From a virus, in the IMG/VR virus record IMGVR_UViG_3300025138_000256, positions 1-28,233 of that record: DNA of 28,233 nucleotides; one strand, written 5' to 3'. A program made the translations under genes and the position numbers. The notes beneath the pieces are model-generated. The model did not search any database. It worked only from the letters and a program-made list of their open reading frames with translations, and was not told where the DNA came from. How positions within the stretch are numbered: the first letter of the stretch is position 1; each line of letters begins with the position of its first letter. Shown here in pieces: positions 8,938 to 16,670 of the stretch.

Positions 8938-10299
8938 TTAACTAGTTGCGTTGTCTGAGTTAACTACTACATACTCGACGTCTGTTTTTATTCCTGTACC
9001 TGCATTACTCATTACAGATACAAATTCTATATCTTGACCCCAAAATCCATTAAACATACTACCTGTTACTTCGGGGCTTGAAAACATTAAAGATGATGTT
9101 GGTAATAAATTCATTGACCAATAACTTCTAGGACCATTTTCTGTAAAATCTGATGCTATTAAGGTAAATATTGGATAATTAGCACCCCCTAAATAAAGAG
9201 GTTCTACTGTTATTTCTTCTCCAACTTCATACCCACTTCCACCTTGATTTATTTTCGCACTTGTTATAGTTGATATTACGTTTGCGGTAGTTAAGGCTGT
9301 TAAAGTTACTTGAGATGAGTTTTGAACATCTCCAGCTGTTAAAGAAAAAGTTAAATCCCCACCTGTTATAGTTCCAAATCCCTGGTTTGTTAATTCTTGT
9401 TGTGAAATTGTAACTAATTGACCTGATTGATAAGCTGTACCTAAATTAACTGGAGTTACAGATGTTATATTTCCACCTGCTGCAACAACTGTTGCTGTTC
9501 CCCCAAACCCAGTTGCAGTATGAATCGAAAATGTTCTTGTAACATTGATTGATACTGTTGGTGTATTTCCATTAAGTGTAAATGCCTGACCCGTTACTAA
9601 TTGACCAATTCCTAAGTTACCTGCTGGTATTGTTAAAACATCCCCGGCAAGATATCCATAAGCGTCTGAAGACGATATTGTTATATCGTTTGCAAAAGGT
9701 GCTGTTAAATCAGTATTTCCAATGGTTACAGATGCTGTTGCATTTATTCCTGATCCTCCTTCTAATGGAGTTATAAATGAAAATGCATCACCTATACCAC
9801 AGTTAGTAGCATCTATACTTGTAGTCAATACATCAGCATTTTCTAAAGAAGATGATATTGTTATATCTAATGTCATACCTGAACCTGTAATAGTTGGTTC
9901 AGCGCCTGAAGCTGTTGTTGGTACATTTGTATATAATCCTATTATTCCACCATTACCTGTTCCGGCATTTAATGAAGCTGATATATCTGTTCCAGTTACT
10001 CCTTGACCATCTGGGGCTTTAGAAGATGTAAATGAAACTGCTAAAGAATATGATGTATCTAAATTAGAAATTCTAGCATATTTCATACTACTTGAAGGAA
10101 ATGTCCCAGCTGCTGGAAGAACACCATTAACATCAAATAGGTGAATGTTGGTACTACCTGGTACTGTTACTATTCTTCTATCAACATTAGTAATATTTCC
10201 TAAAGTGAAAAATGTTTCATTAAGTGTTTTTATACCCTTAACCACATGCTCTTCCTTAAGCTTTATTTGGAATTTAGTAGGTGTATTGATCGATGACAT
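8938..10299 (-). CDS. Repeat-containing putative virion structural protein (453 aa)
   Basis: I cannot assign this to a named family. The 453-residue protein is rich in Gly, Ser, Thr, Ala and Ile, suggesting beta-structure. It carries several degenerate copies of a GSGY-x-x-GD/E-x-x-T-hydrophobic unit: YGYLAGDVLTI, TAYQSGQLVTI and GSGYEVGEEITV. The C-terminal 80 residues (from about NGPRSYWSMNLLPTSS) look globular. I chose ATG 10299 instead of an ATG 24 bases upstream, because the upstream extension (MYIYNKNN) is merely the translation of the promoter-like motif at 10310-10319. The gene lies between phoH and the neck genes and probably heads a new transcript continuing into gp13-14-15. Neck whiskers, a fibre or a decoration protein are all possible. 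Confidence 0.6.
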   Translation of the reverse strand: MSSINTPTKFQIKLKEEHVVKGIKTLNETFFTLGNITNVDRRIVTVPGSTNIHLFDVNGVLPAAGTFPSSSMKYARISNLDTSYSLAVSFTSSKAPDGQGVTGTDISASLNAGTGNGGIIGLYTNVPTTASGAEPTITGSGMTLDITISSSLENADVLTTSIDATNCGIGDAFSFITPLEGGSGINATASVTIGNTDLTAPFANDITISSSDAYGYLAGDVLTIPAGNLGIGQLVTGQAFTLNGNTPTVSINVTRTFSIHTATGFGGTATVVAAGGNITSVTPVNLGTAYQSGQLVTISQQELTNQGFGTITGGDLTFSLTAGDVQNSSQVTLTALTTANVISTITSAKINQGGSGYEVGEEITVEPLYLGGANYPIFTLIASDFTENGPRSYWSMNLLPTSSLMFSSPEVTGSMFNGFWGQDIEFVSVMSNAGTGIKTDVEYVVVNSDNATS

Positions 10300-10309
10300 A
10301 TTGTTTTTG

Positions 10310-10319
10310 TTATAAATAT
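10310..10319 (-). promoter_or_regulatory. Promoter-like motif before the 453-residue structural gene
   Basis: The minus strand reads ATATTTATAA followed by CAAAAACA, ending 10 bases before the chosen ATG at 10299. It matches the copy before the gene starting at 24431 almost base for base, including the CAAAAACA that follows. There is no terminator between phoH and this site, so read-through from the upstream cassette is also likely. Confidence 0.55.
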
Positions 10320-10363
10320 ACAAAGAATGCTCCCAATTTAGAAAACCTTCCTTAAAATATTAT

Positions 10364-11098
10364 TTATTTTTTGTATTTTCCGCTACTTCCTGAGGTACCT
10401 TTAAACATACCCTTTTCTTCAGCCTCTTCATAAACCTCAATCAAATCATCAACAATAGGATCCCTATGATTTTGCATTAAAGTTATACCAGTCATTTTTT
10501 TAATTCTTCTAGCTGCTGCATATAAAAATCTAAAACCAGAATCTGCTTTACCTCTTAAATCAATTTGATGATCATCACCACAAACTATCATTTTAGATCT
10601 TAAACCAATTCTAGTTGATATCATTTCCATTTGCTCATGAGTAACATTTTGTGCTTCATCTACTATAATACATGAATCTAGAAATGTTCTACCCCGCATA
10701 AATGCTAAAGGTACTATTTCTATTTTTCCATCTTCAATTAATTTTTCAACTTTAACTTTATCAAATAAAGAATACATATTTTGGTAAATAGGTTGAATCC
10801 AAGGATCCATTTTTTCTCTTAAATCACCTGGTAAAAATCCAATTTCTTCTTTTGATACTGTAGGACGTGTAATTATAATTTTTGTATAATGTCTTCTTAA
10901 TAGTCCGTCTAATGCTATATTACAAGCTAATAATGTTTTACCTGACCCTGCTCTACCAGCTAATACTGATAGTGTATGGTCTAATATTTTTGCTTTTGCT
11001 TCTTTTTGCTCTTCGTTTAATTGTAATTTAAATTTAATAGGATTTTTAACTATTCTTTTTTTTCTAAATACCTCGTCCTTATGATGGTTCGATGTCAT
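10364..11098 (-). CDS. phoH: PhoH-like P-loop ATPase
   Basis: This 244-residue protein is a clear PhoH-family NTPase. Walker A is GRAGSGKT (residues 48-55), Walker B is IIVDEAQN (144-151), and further family motifs TRPT (77-80), GDDHQIDLRG (174-183) and QNHRD (209-213) are intact. The family is a superfamily-1-helicase-like ATPase; in bacteria it was first linked to phosphate starvation, and it is very common in marine phages, where its function remains unclear, possibly RNA processing. The length is normal for phage PhoH, which lacks the KH or PIN domains of cellular versions. Its start overlaps the end of the PSD-like gene by 20 bases, which suggests translational coupling and one transcript with that gene and the amidinohydrolase. 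No upstream phosphate box is recognisable, and no terminator follows the stop codon. Confidence 0.95.
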   Translation of the reverse strand: MTSNHHKDEVFRKKRIVKNPIKFKLQLNEEQKEAKAKILDHTLSVLAGRAGSGKTLLACNIALDGLLRRHYTKIIITRPTVSKEEIGFLPGDLREKMDPWIQPIYQNMYSLFDKVKVEKLIEDGKIEIVPLAFMRGRTFLDSCIIVDEAQNVTHEQMEMISTRIGLRSKMIVCGDDHQIDLRGKADSGFRFLYAAARRIKKMTGITLMQNHRDPIVDDLIEVYEEAEEKGMFKGTSGSSGKYKK

Positions 11099-11813
11099 TA
11101 TTCGTTTCTTTAATTTTGATTAATTTGTCAAGACCTGCATTTACATGCATTGTATCGTCTAGAATGGTCTCAAATTTATATCTAGAATCTAGAGGTAGAA
11201 CTAAATCTACTTGTGATCCCCATCTAATCAAACTGAATCTTTCGTTTTGTGTACAAAGATCCCCTTGTTGTTTAAAAGGGGCTATTACATTTACATCTTC
11301 ATCTGCTATTTGTATTATGTGGTATGTGTAATCTAAAGAAGGAACATACACTTTGTTAGACATTCTTTCATTGTACTTTAAGTACGCCATGTTGTTAGGG
11401 TTGATTACTTTATTTAAAATATCCTTCTCTACTGCTAACATTGGTTTATTAGTTGACTCTATAGGTTCCAAACGGTTGTATTTAAGCACACCACCATAAG
11501 GAATTCTATTTATATGTACATCATAAAATGACATAAATATTCCAATAACTAAAGAAGGTTTATTGTAACTACTATCACCCATTACATCTTGGATAGTATA
11601 ATCAATACCTTTTATTTCTAAAACTTGCTCACCAGGTTGAACTACTTTTTGGTATAAAATAGTACCATCTGCCGGGCTATAAAAATGTTTATAATCTATT
11701 TGGGTTGATCTTAAGGGATCTCTAAAAAAGAATGTATTACTTAATTCCCCTACTGATAATTTTGATAATTCATTTACTTCACCATTTAACCAATCTTCTA
11801 AAGTCTCAGCCAT
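11079..11813 (-). CDS. psd: Phosphatidylserine decarboxylase-like pyruvoyl enzyme (proenzyme)
   Basis: The 244-residue protein carries the ordered signature of phosphatidylserine decarboxylase (PSD), which turns phosphatidylserine into phosphatidylethanolamine plus CO2 using a pyruvoyl group made by self-cleavage. FFFRDPLR (28-35) is followed by YSPADG (45-50, Asp49), IKGIDYTI (67-74), FYDVHINRIPYGG (96-108, His100), NER (148-150) and IRWGSQVDLVLP (196-207). The Gly199-Ser200 pair is where the short bacterial/archaeal PSD form cleaves, so Asp-His-Ser are all present and the enzyme should be active. Oddly, the N-terminus is hydrophilic and acidic, with no membrane segment, so it may be soluble and could act on another carboxylated amine, as some PSD relatives do. 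Its ATG overlaps the preceding stop codon (TAATG) and its end overlaps phoH by 20 bases. Confidence 0.85.
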   Translation of the reverse strand: MAETLEDWLNGEVNELSKLSVGELSNTFFFRDPLRSTQIDYKHFYSPADGTILYQKVVQPGEQVLEIKGIDYTIQDVMGDSSYNKPSLVIGIFMSFYDVHINRIPYGGVLKYNRLEPIESTNKPMLAVEKDILNKVINPNNMAYLKYNERMSNKVYVPSLDYTYHIIQIADEDVNVIAPFKQQGDLCTQNERFSLIRWGSQVDLVLPLDSRYKFETILDDTMHVNAGLDKLIKIKETNNDIEPS

Positions 11814-12727
11814 TAAAGAAGAGATTTAAAATGATCAACTCTATTTAAATGCATTACCATACAACTTAACATAGCACCTGATTTCATATATTCTGATAAA
11901 TTAAATATTACAGGCTCCATTCCTTCATCAGAACATATTTTTTCTAATGAAGCTATTTTGTGTTTTTCACCTTCATAAAATTCATCTCCTCGTTTCATTT
12001 CAGAAACGTTTGAAGCACATAAAATCATATTACCTAATCTAACAGAATTAGCCATTCCATACATTGAGTCTTCAGCATCTATGTCTATTATGTTAGTATA
12101 GTTGCTTATTTGCGCTAACTCGGTTTTATCATACAACTCCGTACAAACCATAGTTGACCGCGTATTTAACGGGAATATACTACAATCTAAATGGTACATA
12201 TATTCATCAACCATTTTAACTTTAATAACTTTCATATCAAAATTTTCTTCCATCCAATGGTATGTTTTTATATCTGAACGAATATCATATCCTCCTATAT
12301 AAACATTATCTTTTAAATATTTTATATCTGCTTCACCTTCCCATTTATGGGGTGATATATGAGTATTATAACCCATTTGTTTAAAGAATTTTTCACCTAC
12401 ATATTCTTCACCTTGTCTTGGTGGTGAAGTATAATTAGATAATAAGATGTGATTTTCATCTTTAATATGTGGTAATTGTAGTCCTAAATTTGCTACATAA
12501 ATTAAATCTTGAAAGTTACCTTCTGCGGGTAGCAAATGTACTAAAGATTGACCAGCCATAAAATTATATAAGTCCATAAATTGCTTATATGCTTTTGGTC
12601 TGTTAATTGATAATTCTTTATTTGACATTTCCTTCATCCAAACATTATTTGGATCATCTGTTGAAAAGGTATGCGGGAAATTCATTACGTAACTTTGAAT
12701 TGGTAACTGTGAGGGAGTTTCTTTCAT
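11813..12727 (-). CDS. Amidinotransferase/DDAH-fold (guanidine-modifying) enzyme
   Basis: The 304-residue product fits the dimethylarginine dimethylaminohydrolase / arginine deiminase / amidinotransferase superfamily. These enzymes attack a guanidino carbon with an active-site Cys, assisted by a His and acidic residues. Visible motifs in order: NFQDLIYVANLGL (71-83; substrate loop), SPPRQGEE (101-108), EGEAD (130-134), GGYDIRSD (145-152), YHLDCSIFPLN (178-188; catalytic His179), AEDSMYGMANSV (218-229) and SGAMLSCMVMHLN (283-295; probable nucleophile Cys289). The catalytic set looks complete. The overall pattern is nearest to DDAH-like hydrolases, so likely products are citrulline or ornithine-type compounds, but substrate cannot be read from sequence. 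It is the first gene of the cassette: a promoter-like motif lies 21 bases before the ATG, and its TAA shares a base with the PSD start. Confidence 0.75.
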   Translation of the reverse strand: MKETPSQLPIQSYVMNFPHTFSTDDPNNVWMKEMSNKELSINRPKAYKQFMDLYNFMAGQSLVHLLPAEGNFQDLIYVANLGLQLPHIKDENHILLSNYTSPPRQGEEYVGEKFFKQMGYNTHISPHKWEGEADIKYLKDNVYIGGYDIRSDIKTYHWMEENFDMKVIKVKMVDEYMYHLDCSIFPLNTRSTMVCTELYDKTELAQISNYTNIIDIDAEDSMYGMANSVRLGNMILCASNVSEMKRGDEFYEGEKHKIASLEKICSDEGMEPVIFNLSEYMKSGAMLSCMVMHLNRVDHFKSLL

Positions 12728-12748
12728 TTTAATAACTGTTTTGTTTGG

Positions 12749-12758
12749 GTATAAATAT
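12749..12758 (-). promoter_or_regulatory. Promoter-like motif before the amidinohydrolase-psd-phoH cassette
   Basis: On the minus strand the site reads ATATTTATAC, one base from the consensus, preceded by TTAGT and followed by CCAAACAAAAC. It ends 21 bases before the ATG at 12727 and lies directly downstream of the capsid-gene terminator, so the cassette probably has its own transcript. Confidence 0.5.
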
Positions 12759-12787
12759 ACTAACTACTAACCCAGTAGCCAAATAAC

Positions 12788-12814
12788 AAAAAAAAGCCCC
12801 GCTAATGCGGGGCT
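12788..12814 (-). terminator. Rho-independent terminator after the major capsid gene
   Basis: The minus strand has an 8-base perfect GC-rich stem, AGCCCCGC / GCGGGGCT (12795-12802 with 12807-12814), a four-base loop and then eight T residues. It begins 30 bases after the gp23 stop codon. It is by far the strongest hairpin in this AT-rich window and should separate capsid expression from the downstream cassette. Confidence 0.93.
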
Positions 12815-12844
12815 CTTAATTACTATTATTTTAAAATCTTAATA

Positions 12845-14575
12845 TTAAAGAGTATTTAAACCATTAACAAAGATCTTACCATAAAATTCTGGTCTTACGA
12901 CTTTCTTAGCATAACGAGTAAGTAAACCTTTTCTTGGTGTGAAAGTGTTTGGATCGTATACTAGTGGAGTCATGATCAACGGAATATATGGAGCAAATAC
13001 AGCACCAGCTTCTAAGAACTGACCTCCTCTAAATCCTAATAGGATTGTATTTTCAGTCATGTATGGGTTCTTATAAACAGTATATCTAGAGTTGATAGTT
13101 CCAGCTTTTTGTACACCAAAAGCGTAGCTCATTTTAGCAGCATCACCATCAGAAGTACTAGCAAATCCTGGTATAGATTCGATAATAGTAGCTACTGTAG
13201 GAGAACATACTAAGAAATTAGCACCACCTCTAAGAGTTTTCTGGTGAATGATATTACTTAACTTTTGGATTTTAGTTCCTAATGTTTGGAACCATTGTCC
13301 TTGAGAGTTAAAGAATCCTAAATTCGCGTTAGCAACACCTGTTTGGTCAACTGCTAAGTTGTTTTGAGCACTCCACCACTCTGTACCAGCTGCAGCTGAT
13401 TCGATCAACATATCAAGAATTTCTAAGTCAATTTCTAATGAAATGTACTCACTCATGATTGAAGTTAATTCAGCTTCTGCATCTAGAGAATGGTAAGCGT
13501 TAAGATCTTGAGCGAACTCAGGAGTCCAAACTGCTCTTAATTTTCTAGTTTTAGCAACAATAGCCTCTGATTGCATTTGTATGTTAATCTGAGGTATAGT
13601 GATTGGGTTATTATCTCCGTTCAAGTTAGTGTTTCCATCTTCGAAATCACCTCTTTGAGCGTCATTTGTTTGCATTGTGTAAACAACTTTAATTGCACCT
13701 GGAGGCGCTGCTACACTTGTTACAAGATCAGAATCCGCAAAGAAAGCAATCACATCAACACCAGCTGATTGAGTTACTTTTGTAAATTGTGGGTACTGAA
13801 CTGTAGTTGCAGGAATAGCTGCTACTGAACCTGATAAATAGAATCCTTTTACGGCTCTAGTATCATATCCTGGTAAAGAAGCTACTGGTACTGAGAACAT
13901 ACCGATTTGCTTGTTACCTGTGTTAGCTGAAGCACCTGTACCATCTTGTACTTGTTGACCAGCAACATAAGATTGAGATACTGAAGAATCAGCTTGTAAA
14001 TCTACATACCAATCAACAGATGCTGATATAGCTGTATAAGCTAAGGATTGTGTATTGTTAATAGAGTAACCAAATCTACCTGCACCATAAAGACCACCTG
14101 CATTTGTGTTACCAAATGGAGAAGTTACGTCATTTATAGGACCTGTTTGAGTTGCTACTGTATTACCATATAATGAATTACCAGCAGTAAATGGTTCTTT
14201 TGTAGTACCATACTGGAAATCAAGATAAAATACTAGGCCAGAAGGTAAGTTCATTGGTTGAACCGAAACAAATTCCTTTGCTGCGATTTGACCAAATACT
14301 TTTCTTACTAATGGTAAAGCTACACCAGCCCATTGTGCTCCTGTTCCAGGAGTAAATGTACCAGCACCAGGAAGCGGACCACCTGTGTTGCTTTCTTCCA
14401 TTACCAACTGCTTAGCTTGGTTTTCAAGAATCATAGACATATTGTTTTTCTCAGTCTCGCTTCCGATACCTTCTAACAAACCTGTCTTATTCCATTTGTT
14501 GGCTAACCTTGCTGCATCACTTTGTAGTGACTTGTAAGGGTTAGCGCTTTCTAATAGAGAATTTAATTGTGACAT
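12845..14575 (-). CDS. 23: Major capsid protein (T4 gp23-like)
   Basis: The 576-residue protein matches the gp23 family of HK97-fold major capsid proteins in length, position after gp21-gp22, and sequence. The N-terminus contains ANPYKSLQSDAARLANKW, the region after residue 80 (QWAGVALPLVRKVFGQIAA) and VSVQPMNLPSGLVFYLDFQ (103-121) are characteristic, and the C-terminal part has TPLVYDPNTFTPRKGLLTRY. In T4, gp21 removes about 65 N-terminal residues; here an acidic Met-Glu-Glu-Ser at residues 59-62 is a plausible cleavage site. Residues 72-83 (GTFTPGTGAQWA) resemble a motif in the 297-residue protein at 17914-18807. There is no Shine-Dalgarno site; the leader is A-rich and contains a degenerate promoter-like TTAATAATAA at 14597-14606. 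A strong terminator follows. Confidence 0.95.
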   Translation of the reverse strand: MSQLNSLLESANPYKSLQSDAARLANKWNKTGLLEGIGSETEKNNMSMILENQAKQLVMEESNTGGPLPGAGTFTPGTGAQWAGVALPLVRKVFGQIAAKEFVSVQPMNLPSGLVFYLDFQYGTTKEPFTAGNSLYGNTVATQTGPINDVTSPFGNTNAGGLYGAGRFGYSINNTQSLAYTAISASVDWYVDLQADSSVSQSYVAGQQVQDGTGASANTGNKQIGMFSVPVASLPGYDTRAVKGFYLSGSVAAIPATTVQYPQFTKVTQSAGVDVIAFFADSDLVTSVAAPPGAIKVVYTMQTNDAQRGDFEDGNTNLNGDNNPITIPQINIQMQSEAIVAKTRKLRAVWTPEFAQDLNAYHSLDAEAELTSIMSEYISLEIDLEILDMLIESAAAGTEWWSAQNNLAVDQTGVANANLGFFNSQGQWFQTLGTKIQKLSNIIHQKTLRGGANFLVCSPTVATIIESIPGFASTSDGDAAKMSYAFGVQKAGTINSRYTVYKNPYMTENTILLGFRGGQFLEAGAVFAPYIPLIMTPLVYDPNTFTPRKGLLTRYAKKVVRPEFYGKIFVNGLNTL

Positions 14576-14618
14576 TTTTCTAATTTTTGTTTTTTGTTAT
14601 TATTAATTTTTAATTGAA

Positions 14619-15872
14619 TTAGATTATTCCAGCTAATTTTTTAAAGCGTGCGACCATCTCATCTGATTCAACAATAGGTTGTTTCTTAGTTTCTTTTCTA
14701 TTTGCTGCCATGTTAGAAGCACTACCTTTAGATCTAAAGCCTTCGCTTATAGATTTATTAGCTACTTTAGTTTTAACACTACCATCGATAGTTTCAAACA
14801 CAAGTTTTACTTCTTTAACATTAGTAGCTTTATCAAAAGCACCTAATACTTTAACTTTTTGTGATTCAGTTAAGTTTTTGCCACGGAACACTTTGTTCGT
14901 GTAGAGTAATTTAGCATTTAATAAATTGATTTCATTTAACTCAGTTTTTAAAGTTTTAACTGTAGCATATGCTTCAGATAATTCTTCTTTAACTTTGTCC
15001 ATTTCTTCTTTCATTTTAGAATCACCAGCAAATTTTCTTTTACCGTCAGCTTTTTCCATGTTTTCAGAATCAGCTCTACGTTGTTTCATGTCTTGCTTTT
15101 TCTTACCATGTTTAGCGCCTTCAGCATCGTCTAATCGTGCATCGTACCCTTGTTTTTCATCAATTTCCTCTTTTGCTTCGGCAACATCCACAGAAGTTTC
15201 TTCATCATCTTCTACTTCAATTTCTCCGTCTACGTCAACATCTACATCTACATCATCTTCGAATGATTCACCAGCTTCAATTTCACCGGCATTAACCATA
15301 TCTTCGATTACGTCTTCGATAAATTTCTTAAGGTCTTCTTCCGATAAGTCCTCAAGGTCGATGTCTTCATCGTCCTCATCTTCTTTTTCGTCTTCCATTC
15401 CATCTTCGTAGCCTTCTTCTTCAGCGTCAGTTTCTTCATCTTCTTTGATGTCTTCCTTGTCGTCGTCCTTTTTTGCTTCGTCAATTTCTTTGTCTTTGAC
15501 TTCCTTTAGATCTTCATCTTTTTCTAATTCTGCTAATATTTCATCTAGATTAGAGTCATCTTCTTTAAGTTTACGCATTTTTTCAGTTTCGGTCTCAGCT
15601 TTATTGTCTGATTTACGATCGTCACCTTCTTTACGTTCCTTTTTAGTCATGTACTCTTTTCCTTCTTCCATTTTAGCATCATCTTTTACTTCGTCTACTT
15701 CATCATAAGCTTCCTTCACATCTTCTTTTTCCATTTCTTCTATTTTACTAGCGAACATGGCTTGAACTTGTGGAGAGAAAGCTTCTTCTAAAGCGACTTT
15801 AGCATTTGCTATTGCAGATTCTTTGACTGCTTTAGCATCAGCGATTGCTTCTTTTAAAAAGTTTCTGTTCAT
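14619..15872 (-). CDS. 22: Prohead core scaffolding protein (gp22-like), acidic
   Basis: This 417-residue protein sits between protease and capsid genes, the T4 position of gp22, and starts with the helical segment LKEAIADAKAVKESAIANAK (residues 6-25) seen in gp22 of marine T4-like phages. Residues about 45-230 are extremely acidic, with Glu/Asp/Lys-rich helices and a Val-Asp alternating run near residues 208-213. The C-terminal third has a coiled coil (about 290-335) and ends in VARFKKLAGII. Gp22 forms the internal core on which gp23 assembles and is then digested by gp21. It is longer than T4 gp22 (269 residues), mainly through the acidic middle. AGGA precedes the ATG. The gene lies behind a terminator-like hairpin at 15992-16029, so it probably has its own promoter in the gap. 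Confidence 0.85.
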   Translation of the reverse strand: MNRNFLKEAIADAKAVKESAIANAKVALEEAFSPQVQAMFASKIEEMEKEDVKEAYDEVDEVKDDAKMEEGKEYMTKKERKEGDDRKSDNKAETETEKMRKLKEDDSNLDEILAELEKDEDLKEVKDKEIDEAKKDDDKEDIKEDEETDAEEEGYEDGMEDEKEDEDDEDIDLEDLSEEDLKKFIEDVIEDMVNAGEIEAGESFEDDVDVDVDVDGEIEVEDDEETSVDVAEAKEEIDEKQGYDARLDDAEGAKHGKKKQDMKQRRADSENMEKADGKRKFAGDSKMKEEMDKVKEELSEAYATVKTLKTELNEINLLNAKLLYTNKVFRGKNLTESQKVKVLGAFDKATNVKEVKLVFETIDGSVKTKVANKSISEGFRSKGSASNMAANRKETKKQPIVESDEMVARFKKLAGII

Positions 15873-15899
15873 TTTTCCTAAATTTTTTGTTGGGAAACT

Positions 15900-15962
15900 A
15901 CGTTTATTAAGAAACGTAATAGGGGGTTTGTATTATATTTGATGTCATATAAGAAATGACAT
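15900..15962. repeat. Two adjacent inverted repeats in the gp21-gp22 gap
   Basis: The 187-base gap between gp22 and gp21 holds two perfect inverted repeats: ACGTTT (15900-15905) with AAACGT (15912-15917), and ATGTCAT (15942-15948) with ATGACAT (15956-15962). Between them, at 15926-15940, the minus strand reads AAATATAATACAAAC, a weak relative of the promoter motif. The arrangement suggests an operator-flanked promoter or leader hairpins for the scaffold and capsid genes. It is not a terminator, since no T-run follows either repeat. Confidence 0.4.
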
Positions 15963-15991
15963 ATTACTATCATACATATATGGGGAGATAC

Positions 15992-16029
15992 GAAAAGCGA
16001 AAAGGCGCTTCAAATAAATGAAAACGCCT
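15992..16029 (-). terminator. Terminator-like hairpin after the prohead protease gene
   Basis: On the minus strand AGGCG (16025-16029) pairs with CGCCT (16003-16007), and the stem extends through TTT/GAA with one bulge. A T-rich tail, TTTTCGCTTTTC, follows. It lies about 30 bases after the gp21 stop codon, the correct position for a terminator. The T-run is interrupted by CGC, so termination may be partial. Confidence 0.6.
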
Positions 16030-16059
16030 CTTCTCGGGAATCAGGGGTAAAATCTTAAA

Positions 16060-16662
16060 TTATACAATAGGGCAAAAACCATGTGAACATAATATTTCAC
16101 CTAGTATTGTATTTACTTTTTTATAATTATTTTGTGCTTTAAATTCTTTATTTTCTCTTACTAGATGCATAAATGAATCTGGATTGGAAGGTGTTGAAAC
16201 AAAATCCCAACATAGTAATTCAAAATCATCTTGTACTTCCATTAATTCACCTTTTTGTTCTAATGTACCCATTCCTCTAGATGAAACACCAACTGTAATT
16301 CCACTTTCAACTAATGCTTTAAGTATATTACCATTTGGGGTAGGTAAAATTTCTATCTTACCCATTACATTATCTCCATCCCACCACATTTCAGATATGT
16401 TATGTGATACATTTTGTAAATTGATTACTGAGCTTTCAGGATGATCTAATTCACCCATTGCTCTATTTTCATCAACTAATACTCTATATTTATCTATTTC
16501 TCTGTCCCATAAATCTTTAGAGTAATATCTACCATTGCCATTTTTTACTTCAGCAGTAGCTAGTATACCTTCAACTAATGGAAGACCTCGTTTTGAACGA
16601 GATTCTGTTATAGTTACTCCTTTAGGTTTAAATACGTGTGTTTCTATTAGTAATTGACTCAT
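16060..16662 (-). CDS. 21: Prohead core protease (gp21-like)
   Basis: The 200-residue product carries the gp21 family pattern: NGNGRYYSKDLW (41-52), GELDHPESSVINL (70-82; catalytic His74), WWDGDNVMGKIEIL (93-106), and VGVSSRGMG (124-132; catalytic Ser127 or Ser128), then QDDFELLCWDFVSTPS (144-159). This herpesvirus-assemblin-like serine protease sits in the prohead core, digests gp22 and trims gp23 after (Leu/Ile)-x-Glu motifs, and also cleaves itself. The length agrees with T4 gp21 (212). The C-terminus ends in a Cys-containing hydrophobic tail (ILCSHGFCPIV). The gene starts 8 bases after the stop of the 413-residue gene, with no Shine-Dalgarno site, and is followed by a terminator-like hairpin. 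Confidence 0.92.
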   Translation of the reverse strand: MSQLLIETHVFKPKGVTITESRSKRGLPLVEGILATAEVKNGNGRYYSKDLWDREIDKYRVLVDENRAMGELDHPESSVINLQNVSHNISEMWWDGDNVMGKIEILPTPNGNILKALVESGITVGVSSRGMGTLEQKGELMEVQDDFELLCWDFVSTPSNPDSFMHLVRENKEFKAQNNYKKVNTILGEILCSHGFCPIV

Positions 16663-16670
16663 ATTAAATA

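Noticed and set aside
10300-10323. Upstream ATG of the 453-residue gene (MYIYNKNN extension)
   Set aside because: The extension is exactly the promoter-like motif and A-rich leader, so it is very unlikely to be translated.
14710-15708. Plus-strand Ser-rich frames opposite the scaffold gene
   Set aside because: These arise from the complement of Glu/Asp/Lys codons of gp22 and have no start context.
16610-16662. A separate promoter before the prohead protease
   Set aside because: The 8-base gap and upstream coding sequence contain no match to the motif; expression from the upstream transcript is simpler.
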